Source: Pontederia crassipes
Taxonomy: Eukaryota > Streptophyta > Magnoliopsida > Commelinales > Pontederiaceae
Length of the DNA stretch: 64,000 bases
Assembly: GCA_030549335.1 (NCBI GenBank)
Contig: CM060196.1
Span: forward strand, 15,515,501 to 15,579,500
Direction: 5' to 3'
The first letter of the stretch is position 1, and every line of letters begins with the position of its first letter. Positions 24,025 to 35,397 of this stretch are shown one piece after another. The position numbers and the translations under genes were made by a program. The notes beneath the pieces are model-generated. The model had not been told where the DNA came from. It saw nothing but the letters and a program-made list of their open reading frames with translations, and ran no database searches.

Positions 24025-24180
24025 AAGTAATGTGTCTTAAAAGAATTTAATTTTTTTGTCCCTCGATCAGGATCACACAAATTCGTTGGGTGGACTGATT
24101 GAACTGAGATTTTGATCGGATTTGACTAGATTGGTTCAACCTCAAGGACGAATTTGAGATGACTCGCAAAATATTTTGAA
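23345..24180. other. Upstream segment of copy 1, duplicated at 43.56-43.72 kb
   Basis: Non-coding. The stretch 23405-23530 ('gtagacgacaaacaaaat', 'attggatcccgta', 'ctctaggaacaacaat') recurs at 43570-43680. From about 23685 a further repeat with an end like CAATGTTGTAAAACTTGATC begins, which may be an older element whose other end lies near 25207 (GGTTTTATAAC); the MITE at 24189-25165 sits within it. Confidence 0.45.
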
Positions 24181-24188
24181 GTTCGGAC

Positions 24189-25165
24189 CAATGTTTCAAA
24201 AACTGGTTCGAACCGGCCAGTTCAACCGGTCCGATCGCGAACTGGTAGAAAACATGGTCCAGTTCATTAATAAAAATGAAAATAATGAATAATCGGATTG
24301 GCTAGAAAAAAACTAGAAAAATCGGGTTGAACCGGTGAATCCGGTTGAACCCCTCGTGTTTTTTATTTTTATTTTCAAAAGTTATGATATATGGAAATAA
24401 TTTATTAGGGGATATTCAAGTTTAAAGTTGCCAAATTATTTTAAATGAAATTGGAAGGTTACGAAGATTGAGGGAGAGAAAAACAAAGGAAAGAATTTAA
24501 AATAAGAAAATAAAAGGAAAGTTGGTAGTTGGAGAGAATGAATAAATATTGAAATATATTATTAAGAGAATAATAAAATATGTAAAGCATTTATTAGGGG
24601 ACATGAATGTTTAAATAATTTTATAAAATTGGAAAATTTTGCATGTGAAAGTGAAAGGAGAGAAAAAGGAAAATTTTAAATTTTAAAATAAAAAAGAAAG
24701 ATCTAAATAGAAATAGAATATTAATCAAATTAAATAAAAAGAGATATATGTGGAAAGAAAATAAAATTTCGATAATAATATATTAGTAATAAATTTAGAT
24801 TGAAATTAAAGTTAGATTACTATATTAGTAATAATAAAAAGAAAACTACTAAAATAAAAGAGAGTTACATACGAAAACAGAATTAAATTCAGTAATAATA
24901 TATTAGTCAATAAATTTATATTGAAATTAAATTTATACTATTATATTAGTAATAATAAAAAGAAATCTATCTATTGTTTAAACTAACATTCTTTAATTGG
25001 TTTAATCATTTATGTAATAATTTATATATTAAATTACTCTTAAAAATTATAAATAATATTATTATATAAAAATCCGATTCAACCAGTTGAGTTTCGGTTG
25101 AACCGGTCGAACATCGACTCGGTCGGCACGCCGATTCGATCTCCGATTCGATTTTTAAAACATTG
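24189..25165. mobile_element. hAT-type MITE, CAATGTTT family, copy 1
   Basis: 977 bp, non-coding. Ends CAATGTTTCAAAAAC and GATTTTTAAAACATTG form terminal inverted repeats. Flanks GTTCGGAC (24181-24188) and GTTCGAAT (25166-25173) look like an 8-bp target duplication with two changes. Subterminal GGTTCGAACCGG-type words are frequent at both ends. A related element with a perfect target duplication is at 43827-44665. Confidence 0.7.
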
Positions 25166-25173
25166 GTTCGAAT

Positions 25174-26048
25174 ACCAGTCCGATCCGATTGGACCTGGTT
25201 TTATAACAAATGATGATATTTCTTCTTAAAAATGTATGAGTCAGATTAAAATTTAAATAAAAAATCAATCATAATGCATCAACTTTTTATTCAATAATAA
25301 TTACAAAAATAAAGGACACTGTGTTACTTCTTTAGAAGATGGACACCTTCATTGTGACATTTTTAATCCATTTATTTAGAATTCGAGAAAGAAAAGATCG
25401 GTAGGTGCACAGGATGAAAATTTTATATCCCATTCGATGAAGTAGAAGATGACGATTGAATTCCTACAGTTGATGGTTACCAAGCAGATGATGTCTATAA
25501 CGTAGTTGAACCAATTATCAAGCTTGACGAGCCAAATATCTTTAACGATGAAGATTGGAGAACACTTTGATCGGTGGATTAGAAGAAATAAATGAGGAAG
25601 AGAGGAATGTATGTAACATTAATAACTTAATTCGGTGATTGATTATATGTAACATTAATAACTTACTTTTGTATGTGCTGGATTTTTTTTCAGAATTTAT
25701 TATTTATCATGTGCTTAATATTTTATTTTAGAATTCAATACAAGTAATGAATTTTCGACGGTCCAACATCATTCGCATTTTAATTTTGTGACACTCTAAA
25801 AACCCTTCACAATTAGCGGTAAAATGTCTGTCAGAAATTATGCAAGTGCCATTTGCTTTCCTTTTGTATTTGTGGTCAGAAAAAGACCGTCAAAAGTTTT
25901 GACACTTCTGTCTCTCGAAACTTCCAACAAACAAATACATCCGTCAAAACTTTCAATAGCTTCGACATTCAAAATTATGTTTTTTATTTCATATAATTTA
26001 TTATTATAATATAATATCAATTATAATTATTGATAATTTATTATTACT
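25174..26048. other. Intergenic stretch paralogous to part of the 2.2-kb tandem unit
   Basis: No gene. The stretch 25315-25480 ('agatggacaccttc', 'gtgacatttttaatcc', 'tgaaaattttatatccc') matches 49547-49705 and its three tandem copies. The CACTA-like end present there at 49715 is absent here. Confidence 0.55.
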
Positions 26049-27715
26049 TGTAACATCTCAAGATTTCAATAGGCCAATAAAGTAAATTATAAATTAAAAG
26101 TATGGTTAGAAAGGAAAAAAAGAAAAGAAAGATTTCAATTTAATTTGAGATTAGATTGTGATCAGATATTTCAATTTGATTTGATATCCAAAAAAATATT
26201 TAATTATTATAGGACTCCTAAATAGGATAAGATTGAGAGTCCTATGACTTAAAAAAAAATTAATCATTAAAATAATATTTATTATTATTTTAATTCAAAA
26301 ATTAGGTGATAAAATATTATTATATGAATTAATTCTGAAGATTAGATAGATGAAGAAAATAAAAAAATAAAATAAAAGTATAGTTTGGTTAACATAAGTT
26401 ATTGATAAAAGATATAGATAGAGTTGGATTGAGAGAAGTTATGAAAAGAATAAAAAGAAATTTGAATAGAGATAAATTTTGTTAAGCATGGCTATGAAAT
26501 AAATTATTGAAATTTGTATTTAATTAAATTTAAATATTTAAGAGATGATAATTAATGATGGATGATCATGATTGATAGAGAAATAGTCCAATAGGGCTTA
26601 AAAGGTGGTTAGAAGGTATTATTTGCCTCCACGAAATTTGTGCACGAGAGCATCTCTTTCTCCTTCGTTTTCTCACAGACCGAGGTAACTGAGAGTACGG
26701 ACGATATACTATTTCAAAGCCCCGACAAAGAAGAACAAGATTCAAGTGGTAGCCGAAGATTTCTGAGCGTAAGAAATCGTCGGCCAAAGTCGCGACGTTC
26801 ATGCAGTCCACAGATAACAGAAACATAGTTGATTTTTCAACCAACGTATAGTATGTAGGAGGATCCTCATGTCATCAATTTTTCACGACCCTAAGACTCT
26901 TATCCATTATACATAGAATATATATTATTTGCATCGATTGAATATCAAATGGCATAAATATGATTGCTGAAAATTGTGTCAGAAATACAATTCCTGACAG
27001 TGATAGAATCAGGCTCAGGTTCTATCTGACACAACCCGAGTTTCATTTAATACGACTCGAGTAATGAACGATATGAATCGGGTTCTGAAATAGAAAATAT
27101 ATTTTATGAATTAATTTATAGTTTATTGGATAGTTATGATTATTAATCATTATCGATCATTTGATTAACATCCTTGATTTTAGTACGATCGTACCTGATC
27201 AGATTGCCATCATATTGATTATCATTATCATCACACCTAATCATGATATTGATTATGGTATGAATCCATTGATCATATTATTAATTGATCCTAATCAAAT
27301 TATTATCGTATTCGATTGATATTCATCACATTTGATTAAAGAATTGATTAATATATTGATATAGTGATTTTTTTATTGGGTTGTGTTTAACATAAGATAA
27401 TTGTTAAAGATAGACATTTTAGGCAAATGAGATAAAATTTTAAAATTATCGGGTCCATGTCTACTGATTGCCATTGGGATTGATTGGGTCTTCGGACTAA
27501 TTGCACCTTCGGATTGAAATGACCTTTGGACTAATATTGCGTCTTCATGTTGATAGGGCCTTCGGACTAATATTGCACCTTCAGATTAATAAGGCATTCA
27601 GGCTAATATTGCGCTTTCGGGTTGATAGGGCCTTTGGAGTAACTGCGCCTAGGTTGATAGGGCCTTCAAGTTAATTACGCCTTCGGGCTGATGAATAATT
27701 GAATTAAATTGGACA
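26049..27715 (+). mobile_element. LTR related to family B (family C), plus strand, truncated
   Basis: Starts TGTAACATCTC at 26049. The order of blocks follows the family B LTR in reverse complement: an AT-rich start with 'gattagattgtgat', a GC-richer block near 26640-26800, 'gttgatttttcaaccaac' (26830), a TTTTTCACGACCC block, the ACCCGAGTT-type words near 27040-27085, and 'ttgttaaagatagaca' (27400). It lacks the expected GTTATA/GTTACA end, so the right boundary is approximate. No internal retrotransposon region follows. Confidence 0.6.
27478..27690. repeat. Minisatellite, about 36-bp unit, six degenerate copies
   Basis: Units of the form GTTGATAGGGCCTTCGGACTAATATTGC(G/A)CCTTCG, with units between 30 and 37 bases. 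It lies at the right end of the family C LTR. Confidence 0.75.
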
Positions 27716-28110
27716 ATGCTACGTTCAAAATGTTGTATTTGTCCTCCAACGCTTTCCATATTTAAGGGGAGACTTGATTGGCATGTAAAAATCGTAGATG
27801 CGTCGGACAATGTGTTTAGGATGTGTTATCTGCACGTGGACTCAACATCTTCTCTTTTCTTCTTTTGCTCCGCAACTTTTGCTCTTTGTTCTTCGCTTGC
27901 ATCATTAGGCGGTTTTTCTATTGGCTTTAATTTTGGATCCAAGATATATGCGACATTGAGCATCATAAGTAAGAACATCATTGTATCCTTCCAACGATTG
28001 AAATTTGGTACCATTGAAACGATCCAATTTCATACACTCTTGATTCACTTTGAACGCAGCATTAGCCTTCGTTGCGATATTCGCAATAACTCTCTAAAAG
28101 TATTGAAAAT
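27715..28110 (-). pseudogene. Ty1/copia gag relic (UBN2-like)
   Basis: Minus strand. Reads KLDRFNGT, then after a one-base frameshift FNRWKDTMMFLLMMLNVAY, DPKLKPI and KVAEQKKKRE, then a stop followed by HILNTLSD and, after another frameshift, a YDFYMPIKSPLK-like block. This is the order of the copia gag domain (W-x-x-x-M-x-F-x-L start, ILNTLSDRLYDLY block). No LTR, protease, integrase or RT accompanies it. A plus-strand open frame of 179 codons across the same bases is the antisense shadow of this relic. Confidence 0.75.
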
Positions 28111-28255
28111 AAGTAGAAAAGATGAAACAAATCATACTTCAAGGCACGATGAATCATTATCTTTAAAAAATTATTTGCCCCCATACAAAATTTGCTATCG
28201 AATTACGTCAACAACACTATCAAAATACAACGAAGTGTTGAAGTCCGTCGACTAG

Positions 28256-28918
28256 CAATATCAAATAACTCGCAATCTCTTATTTCATGAATTTGCAAAG
28301 TAAGTGAATAAGTGAACGATCTCAAAGAAAGAGGGGATTAATATTTATATGTGATGAAAAGGTATAAATTTTCATATAAGAATACAACTCTTTATATATA
28401 AGCATTGCCTTTCGTCAAAAGTTGCAATCTTTTATTCAAAATTACACATTTATAAACATTAGTCTTTTCATTCAAAAATATATTATTTCATTCAAACCAT
28501 GTACTTTTACACTAAACACATTTTTTCATATGACCATATAATTTATTTGAAATTTGAAATTTACGAATTTATTGACTTTTTGTTGCGAAAATGTTAACAA
28601 TGATTTTGAAAAGTTAAAGAACTTTTAAAAGGCCGTGTCCCTTGATCGGCCAGCTGCTGTGCAAAACCCCCCACCGTAAAATTAAGCACACACATCACGT
28701 CAACTCACGAAACAACCACACGGGGAAATTTATTTATGCGTTTAATACAAACAATAGAGATCGATGTGATCATTATTCATTACAACAAACAAGCAGACGT
28801 AGACGTACCCCGAATACAGAAAAGAACACATGACAGATTGAGAGTAGAATAGATGGCACACAACGTATACAGTATATACTGCAGACATCGATTTGCCATC
28901 TAACTCAAAACCAAGCAC
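28256..28918. other. Intergenic stretch
   Basis: AT-rich, no frame or repeat recognised. It lies beyond the 3' end of the second copy of the unknown gene. Confidence 0.5.
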
Positions 28919-30814
28919 TTACAGCATCAGAATGTGTGATAGGTAACCGAGGGGCGAAAGCCCCAATTCCCAAGCATATGCTGTCGAACGCCTTTTGAGT
29001 TGACGAAGCCACTCCTCACCTAAAATTCGCTCCATGTTCGAGCCCCGAACGCTTGCCAAGATATAGTCAATGTGGCGGCATAAGAAACCAAGCCGAAACG
29101 CCGAGAGGGTGTAGTCACCGGATTTCTCCACTATCTTAAATAGCAGGTTATAAATGAGCTGACGGACCTGTTCTGCCACCTCGTCCTCGCGCCTCTGCTG
29201 GAGGATCGGATTGAGGGCGGATCTTCGATCTGCCAGGGATATTCCAAAGGTGATCACCTCCGTTGCCAGCGGTTCTATATCTTCGTTATTGAAGAACAGC
29301 AAACTCCACTTCGAGATGGTCCGGGACCCGTCGCTGTCAAGGATGCCTCTCTGGAACTCGTCAAGCACGTCTCGTAACTTGATAGACATAGAGGCTATCG
29401 CAAGTTCGATCTGCAGGCGTACGAGCTGCCGGTCGTTGTTGTCCGGGGAGAAGATGGCTTGGATCTGAGCAGACATCGAGGACAGCGCCTCCTACGTGCC
29501 CGCTATCCAAGTGATGACATCCGCCGGCGCCGGCGCCGCCTGATTGCACCAATGAGCCATCTGGGAGCGGAAGTTGAGCAGCCGCGAGAGATAACCCTTG
29601 GCGACCACATCAAACCTGCACTGCGCGTTGTCATAGGGAGCGCGGGTAGTGGCTCCCAAGACATCTCCCAGGCATTGGATCCATCGCTCGCAGAGGAGCA
29701 ATTCTGGGGGTACTGGGACAAGATGCCGTCGACGGCATCTTCGAGGGGCTGTGGGGGAACCAAGAGCCTGTTTAATTGCATGGGAGAATTAATTAAGTAA
29801 AAATGTAGAATTCACACAATTTCGTTGGTGATTAATTAATTACTTGAATAATTTGTCTCCCGCCCCGTAGACAACTTTATTGCAAATTTGCAAGTGAAAC
29901 GACCGATCCATGGAGTTGCACCTTCTATTCTTAAATTACTTCGGATCGGCCTCTTCACTGCCAAGGTATTATTATGTAGCAAAATTTCACTTCTATAGTA
30001 CATTGACTGATCTGTTATTTATTATGCAGTTCAAACTGCATGCATTACATTCCATTGTGCAGGTCAAACTTTATGGCTGATTTTTTTTTTGTCATCGGTT
30101 CCTTAGAACCATTGATTATAATTATCATCGTCGTTATTCAAGAACTAGCCCAATTATTTTTCCTAATATATATATGCAACCAACTTTTGTACATGCAATT
30201 AACTTTTGTATAATCAATATGCAATCAACAAATCAAAATCGTTAGATCATAATTATATGATTAAAATTTAATTTATTGAATTTAATATTAAGTTATTAAA
30301 TTTAATTTCAATCATGTAATTATCATTCGACGATTCAAATTTATTTGATGCATATTAATTGCACAACTTTTAATTAAATATTACTTAAATCCTACATATA
30401 AGGGTGCATTCATAAATTTGTGATAGATCATGCAATTTTTAATTTGGATCGTGAGACTGATGATTAAAACACAAGTAATTGAAATTGTTCGATTAAAAAT
30501 GACACAAAATAATAGATATACACACGACTTTTGATTGCATATTACTTAAACTATATATATATATATATATATATATCCCCTGGTCATCGGCGCATAAGTT
30601 TTTCATCTTTGAATGAATATTATTAGCGTGCAAATATAAACTTTGAATTTTTTGGATGGATATTATTTTGATCCACTTATATCTTGAACTTAGATTAAAA
30701 CTAATATTGATCGAAAGATTCAAAATGTGTTATTGCACTGAGAAATATAGAAGTTTACCAAGATTCCTGAATACGACGGATGATCGTCGGAGAAAGCACG
30801 CAAAGTGGCCTCAT
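28919..30814 (-). pseudogene. Two-exon gene of unknown family, copy 2, frameshift plus in-frame stop
   Basis: Minus strand. Exon 1 is 30814-30759 (56 nt; MRPLCVLSPTII), donor TG|GTAAAC; intron 30758-29768 (991 nt); acceptor AAACAG|GCTC; exon 2 is 29767-28919. Exon 2 carries five extra codons (LVPPQ) right after the acceptor relative to copy 1; a second CACAG lies exactly at their end, so an alternative acceptor is possible. One base is missing near 29682 (frameshift), and a TAG stands at 29492-29494, the same codon position as the TAA in copy 1. Beyond it 190 codons are open. The C-terminal half aligns to copy 1 without gaps at roughly 70 percent identity by eye. Family not recognised. Confidence 0.6.
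30552..30576. repeat. (TA)n microsatellite in the intron of copy 2
   Basis: About 12 TA units. Confidence 0.95.
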
Positions 30815-30910
30815 GGAGAAGCTAGGGAGATCGGCTGTGGGGGAACGGAGGAAGAAATTTGTTTGACAAGGCACCAGAAATGTTGAGGGTACACCACTCC
30901 TTTCCCTTCT

Positions 30911-30918
30911 AATTTATA
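30911..30918 (-). promoter_or_regulatory. TATA-like box upstream of copy 2
   Basis: Reads TATAAATT on the minus strand, 97 bases before the predicted start codon. Conserved with copy 1. Confidence 0.4.
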
Positions 30919-30959
30919 GTGTACTAAACGTTTTAATTAGTGACATAACATTTAATTAA

Positions 30960-32245
30960 ATAGATTAACTTAATTAATTTTATTTGTCCTTAATATTTAA
31001 CAGATATTTAAAGCTCCAATTAAATGCTCAACAACCAGGCGATTGGGAAATTTATATTACATGAATTTGTTGATAATCAAATCGCCAGTAGTACAACTGG
31101 TAGAACCAATGTGTAGGCATGTCTCAACTATATGAGAAATTGAATTCATTTTATTACTTTTCTAATAGACCAATAAAGGGTTCTAGTTTTTAGTATGAAA
31201 ATTTAAATTAATTGAACTCTTAGGATCTCTTTGACAATTAACCAATGGAGTAAGATGCATTGATGTAGTGAAAGATGAGGTGTTGAAGTGTGATGTCACT
31301 AGAAAGTTAATGTTTGAATAGTGAGTTATAAAAAATATGATATGAGAATGAAAGTTTTAGTTATTAAAAAATTATTTTTACCTTTTACTATATAAAAGTT
31401 ATTTATAATATTTAATTAATAATAAATATTTATTATTTTATCACTTAATTTATGTTTCTTTTATTTTTTGTTTTGCCTTTTCTTATTTTTTTGAACTATT
31501 TTATTTATCTATTTTAAAAAGTAAAAAGTAATATATAAAAATAAATTCATTTGAGAGAAAAAAAATCTATCAATGAGTGAGAGAGAGAAAAAGAGAAAAA
31601 TGAGTTAATTGATAACAAGAGAAATAATTTGATTCCATAACAAAAGAGAGGTTAATTTGATTTAAAATTATTTATTCTTTTTTCCCACTAATTTAATAAA
31701 ATAAAAAATATAATTATTAAAAGACTTAACTATTTCATTCTACTCTCTTAATTTAAATAAATAATATAATCAAATATAATTTTACTAATCTCATTTTCCT
31801 ATGTTCCACTTCATCCCTTCAAATTTTTCAATCCAAACAAAGTCAAAATGATGCGATGGCTTTATTCGGGACATGTCATGATCTTCCGACAACTCTGTGG
31901 AGCCGTGCTTCAATATAATAAGTAATAGACATCGACATTTTTACGTGATTAGTATCTTTTTTTCAGTACTAATAAGAGAAAAAATATTCAAGATTAATGT
32001 ATAGTAAGTAAAAGAACAAACTGTTATAATGAACAAAATTTTCTAATAATTATAACATTTGATATTAAATCTTATTTATTAAAAGTTAAAAATATTTTAT
32101 TAGAACATATACATTTAAATTTAAAACACTAATAAATTAACTTAAATATAGTTGTTTCTGATAATATGATAAATTTATAATATTTCTGTTATAAACATTT
32201 AAACTAAGTTAAACACAATTATTTCTTTTACTATTATAAATATTT
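30960..32245. other. AT-rich intergenic stretch
   Basis: No gene. Contains a possible MITE-like segment at about 31200-31860 (ends near 'tctctttgacaattaacc' and 'ccaaacaaagtcaaa'), but inverted ends and a target duplication could not be matched. Confidence 0.4.
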
Positions 32246-32400
32246 AAACTTTTAGCCAAGTTGGTAGCTCAAAAAATTCTGAGTTCAAATTTAATAATGT
32301 TGCTCGTCTTTATGGATTAATTTTTCTTAGAATAATTGAAGCACGACTAATTTTAATAATTTTCTTTCTTTAATAAAAGATATCGATAAAAAAAAACCGT
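32246..32400 (+). mobile_element. tRNA-derived SINE-like fragment
   Basis: A perfect RNA polymerase III box A match TAGCCAAGTTGG (32253-32264) and a box B-like GAGTTCAAATT (32281-32291), with the spacing expected for a tRNA-derived promoter. No clear target duplication; the T/A-rich tail near 32340-32400 makes the 3' limit approximate. It does not fold as a tRNA gene (no anticodon arm seen). Confidence 0.45.
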
Positions 32401-34195
32401 TTGCATTTGATGATCTGCATTGCAAATTCTAAGATTAAGTTATCTCCCCAACGTTTGATTTAGAGCACCCTTTAATATTTACAAATTACAAGTAATAAAG
32501 GAAATATCTATATTTATAGTCATGCATCATGATTTTTTTGTAATTTAGTTCTGAGTACTCTCATTCCCATTTTATCTATTTTTTTCTTGATTTTTTTATG
32601 AATTATTAAATTGTATTGCATTTCGTTAAATACTTTTTGTGTAACCGTTCATTTAATTTTATTGAATATCGTCATGAAGGTATTAATTATATATGGATAT
32701 GCTAATGATATTTACAAATCATTATATTTAATTTTCTATTATATGTACATACATATTTATTTTAATACACTCTAATACTATTTGACTACTAAACTCCACA
32801 ACTTGAATTTTTATAACTATGTTTATATTTATATCTATATATAATCTATATTAATTCAAATCCATCTTCATGGTGTTTTTGTAGTTAAGTTTGAATCACT
32901 GCCTTTCCACCATTTTATTTTTTTTCTTTTTGTTTTATGAATTATTAATTTTTTATTCAATTTGATCAAATATTTTTTGTATAACTCTCTATTTAATTTA
33001 GTTTTATTGGCATCATGACGGCATTAAACTCCACAATGTCATCATATGACTGTATTAAAAATATTTTCTACATATCTATATAAAACCATGATTCATGATA
33101 TTTTTGTAAGCAATTTCATTCCACCATTTTATTTATCTTTTTTCTGATTTTTTTTAATTATGACTTTTTTATTTAATTTGAATAAACACTTTTCATATAA
33201 CTCTACAATTTATTTGATTTAATGACATCCTATATTTTATATGATATATTAATTTACAAATTACAATGTATTTAATTTTCTATTATATGTACATAAATAT
33301 TTAATTTAATATATTTAATAATGATTGTATACTAAACTCCACAACTTAAAATTTAAGCAGCTCTTCATAACATTTTCTAAATTTTTTTGGCATATTGTTA
33401 TTTTACTCTGTTTGATTTAGTCTTATGTCGTGTACATTTAATTTGCTTCAATTACAGCATGAACACATTAAACTCCACAATGTCATAATTACTTAAATAT
33501 ATAATTCTTATATTATATTGGCATATAATTTTTGTGGTATTACGAAGGACATTACATTTCACAAATTATGATTATTAATAATTTGCAAATTTATGATAAA
33601 GTTTGCAAAATCAATAATCTATATCTAGATCTTGAACAACAGATTTCAATGCTGCCATCAGATGACTAAAACTAATATATAGGAACACCTTCGTTTTATC
33701 CATATATATATAATTAGTTTGTTAAAATAAATATAATTTGTTATGGCTTAATTATGTAGCATTTTAGCAAAATTACTTATACACAACATATACGATAGAT
33801 ATTATATCACTATGAACATTAGCATATTATACTTCATTTTAAACTCTTTGAGGGTAAAAAAAATTAAAATCATAATCAATATGAAGAATGGCATATAATT
33901 AATCATAATGAAAAATTATTAGTATTCTTCATGCATTATATTAATGAAAAATAATCAATTTAAATTAGAAAAAATAAAATATTTGAAATTGCGTGGTGTG
34001 TGTCCCAAGTTGGATCAATATGAGTAGGCACATGGCATTGTCCCTTGGAATGGTTGCAATTTGGGTTATGCTTGACTTTAGAATTTATTGGGAACTAGAG
34101 AAAACTAGTAGATTTTGAGATTAATAACTAAAATAGGATGGATCGATCATGTATGCGTCGTGGTCAGTTGATTATTTTTAAGGTCAATGATAACT
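32401..34195. other. Long AT-rich intergenic stretch
   Basis: Nothing coding. There are loosely repeated paragraphs ('catgatttttttgtaatt', 'attatatgtacata', 'aaactccacaa') at 32520-32800, 32870-33030, 33060-33300 and 33300-33490, suggesting an old degenerate tandem or dispersed repeat of about 300 bases. Confidence 0.45.
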
Positions 34196-34400
34196 TGTTT
34201 TTTTTTTTTGACAAGTTTGAAGTTGACCCACGGTCGAGCCCGATTAGAGTTTGCCCATGTGACGTACTTGACAGTGATAGTACCTGGCAATGAAAAATGA
34301 GATTCCTAACAAAAATATTCTGCACAAGGATTCAAACTCAAAACTTATTGAAACGAGAAGGAATCACTTATCACTTCATCACGACTCTTGGTGATAATTT
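34196..34400 (-). mobile_element. SINE-like element, minus strand, with poly(A)
   Basis: The plus strand begins with a T run (34198-34210) and ends near GACTCTTGGTGAT, so on the minus strand the element ends in poly(A). A box B-like GAGTTTGAATCC and a weaker box A-like TGATGAAGTGATAAG are present on the minus strand in the right order. A short shared TGATAA on both flanks could be part of a target duplication. Confidence 0.45.
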
Positions 34401-34694
34401 TTTTTATTTTTAGTTGGAGTTACCGAGTAATTACAATTCTCTCCATAATATGTTATCTTTCACGGAACTTATGAAAACTATTTTGACATTAATTTTCGTC
34501 CACTTCTCAATGTAAAAGAAAGTTGTTGCAACCAACTTCGAAAGTTTGAGCATTCATTTTTCACTATGGCCGGATCAAGTCATCATCAATCGCTCGTCTC
34601 AATTAAAATAGCAAACATAATAATTGTGCTATCCTACTTGAGTTTTTAGCACCATAACTCATTAAGTTCCATATGGTGTCATTGGATGGAGAGA

Positions 34695-34695
<1 letters not shown>

Positions 34696-34722
<27 letters not shown>
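34696..34722. repeat. (TA)n microsatellite hosting the family A insertion
   Basis: TA run directly adjoining the 5' LTR of the family A element; the run resumes briefly after the 3' LTR (43360-43364). Confidence 0.9.
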
Positions 34723-34725
<3 letters not shown>

Positions 34726-34850
34726 AATACCCGGTATATATATAAAAATAAAAATAGAAAAATAAAATAGAAAATGAAATCAAATTGTAAAGATCAACCA
34801 TCTTAGCCCAATTAAGGAACCCATTAGTATGATTAGCCCATGACCTAGAC

Positions 34851-34858
34851 TATAAAAG
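34851..34858 (+). promoter_or_regulatory. TATA box of the family A 5' LTR
   Basis: TATAAAAG in the context GACCTAGACTATAAAAGC, conserved in the 3' LTR near 41719, followed by a CT-rich leader. Likely start of the element's transcript. Confidence 0.6.
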
Positions 34859-35397
34859 CAATTACACCCTAAAGCCTCTTCTTATCCACTCATTCCTCTT
34901 CCTCACTTCTCTCTCTTCCTCCCTAAGGCAATCCATCCAGCAAAGAGCAAGGGATGTTCCAGCAAGATTTTCATCAAGGTTCATCTTCATTTCTGCATCA
35001 TTTGATTTATATGTCCATCCCTCACTTCTTTTTTCCATTCGAATGCTTCTTAGGTGGAGAACAATAAGGGAAAGGGATTATCGGTGATTGCAAAGGTTCA
35101 AGCTAGGATCAATCACGAAAGAAGGTGGGTGATACCGAAATCCCCCTGCATAACTTAATTAGCAATTGAATAGAATTAGGGTTCTTATTATGGATTGTGT
35201 TCTTGATTGATGAGGAAGAGTGAAAAAGAAATGATTGATTGTGTTTCTTGTGTTTGATGCATGTTTTGTGATTCTTATGACTATAAATGTATTCTGTATT
35301 AGTCATCTATGCTTAGATGATTGATTGTATGCCCTGATTGTATTTCTGGATTGGAAATCGTTGTTATTTTGATTCAGTCCGATTTTATTTTCATGTG

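Noticed and set aside
27716-28255. Plus-strand open frame of 179 codons
   Set aside because: It is antisense to a recognisable copia gag relic (FNRWKDTMMFLL and following blocks on the minus strand), so the open frame is a by-product.
29503-29781. 92-codon frame overlapping the start of exon 2 in copy 2
   Set aside because: It follows the correct frame only until the one-base deletion near 29682 and then reads out of frame relative to copy 1.
31200-31860. MITE-like segment in AT-rich intergenic DNA
   Set aside because: End sequences resemble MITE ends, but the inverted repeats could not be aligned and no target duplication was found.
32246-32400. A functional tRNA gene
   Set aside because: Boxes A and B are present, but no cloverleaf, anticodon arm or paired acceptor stem was found.
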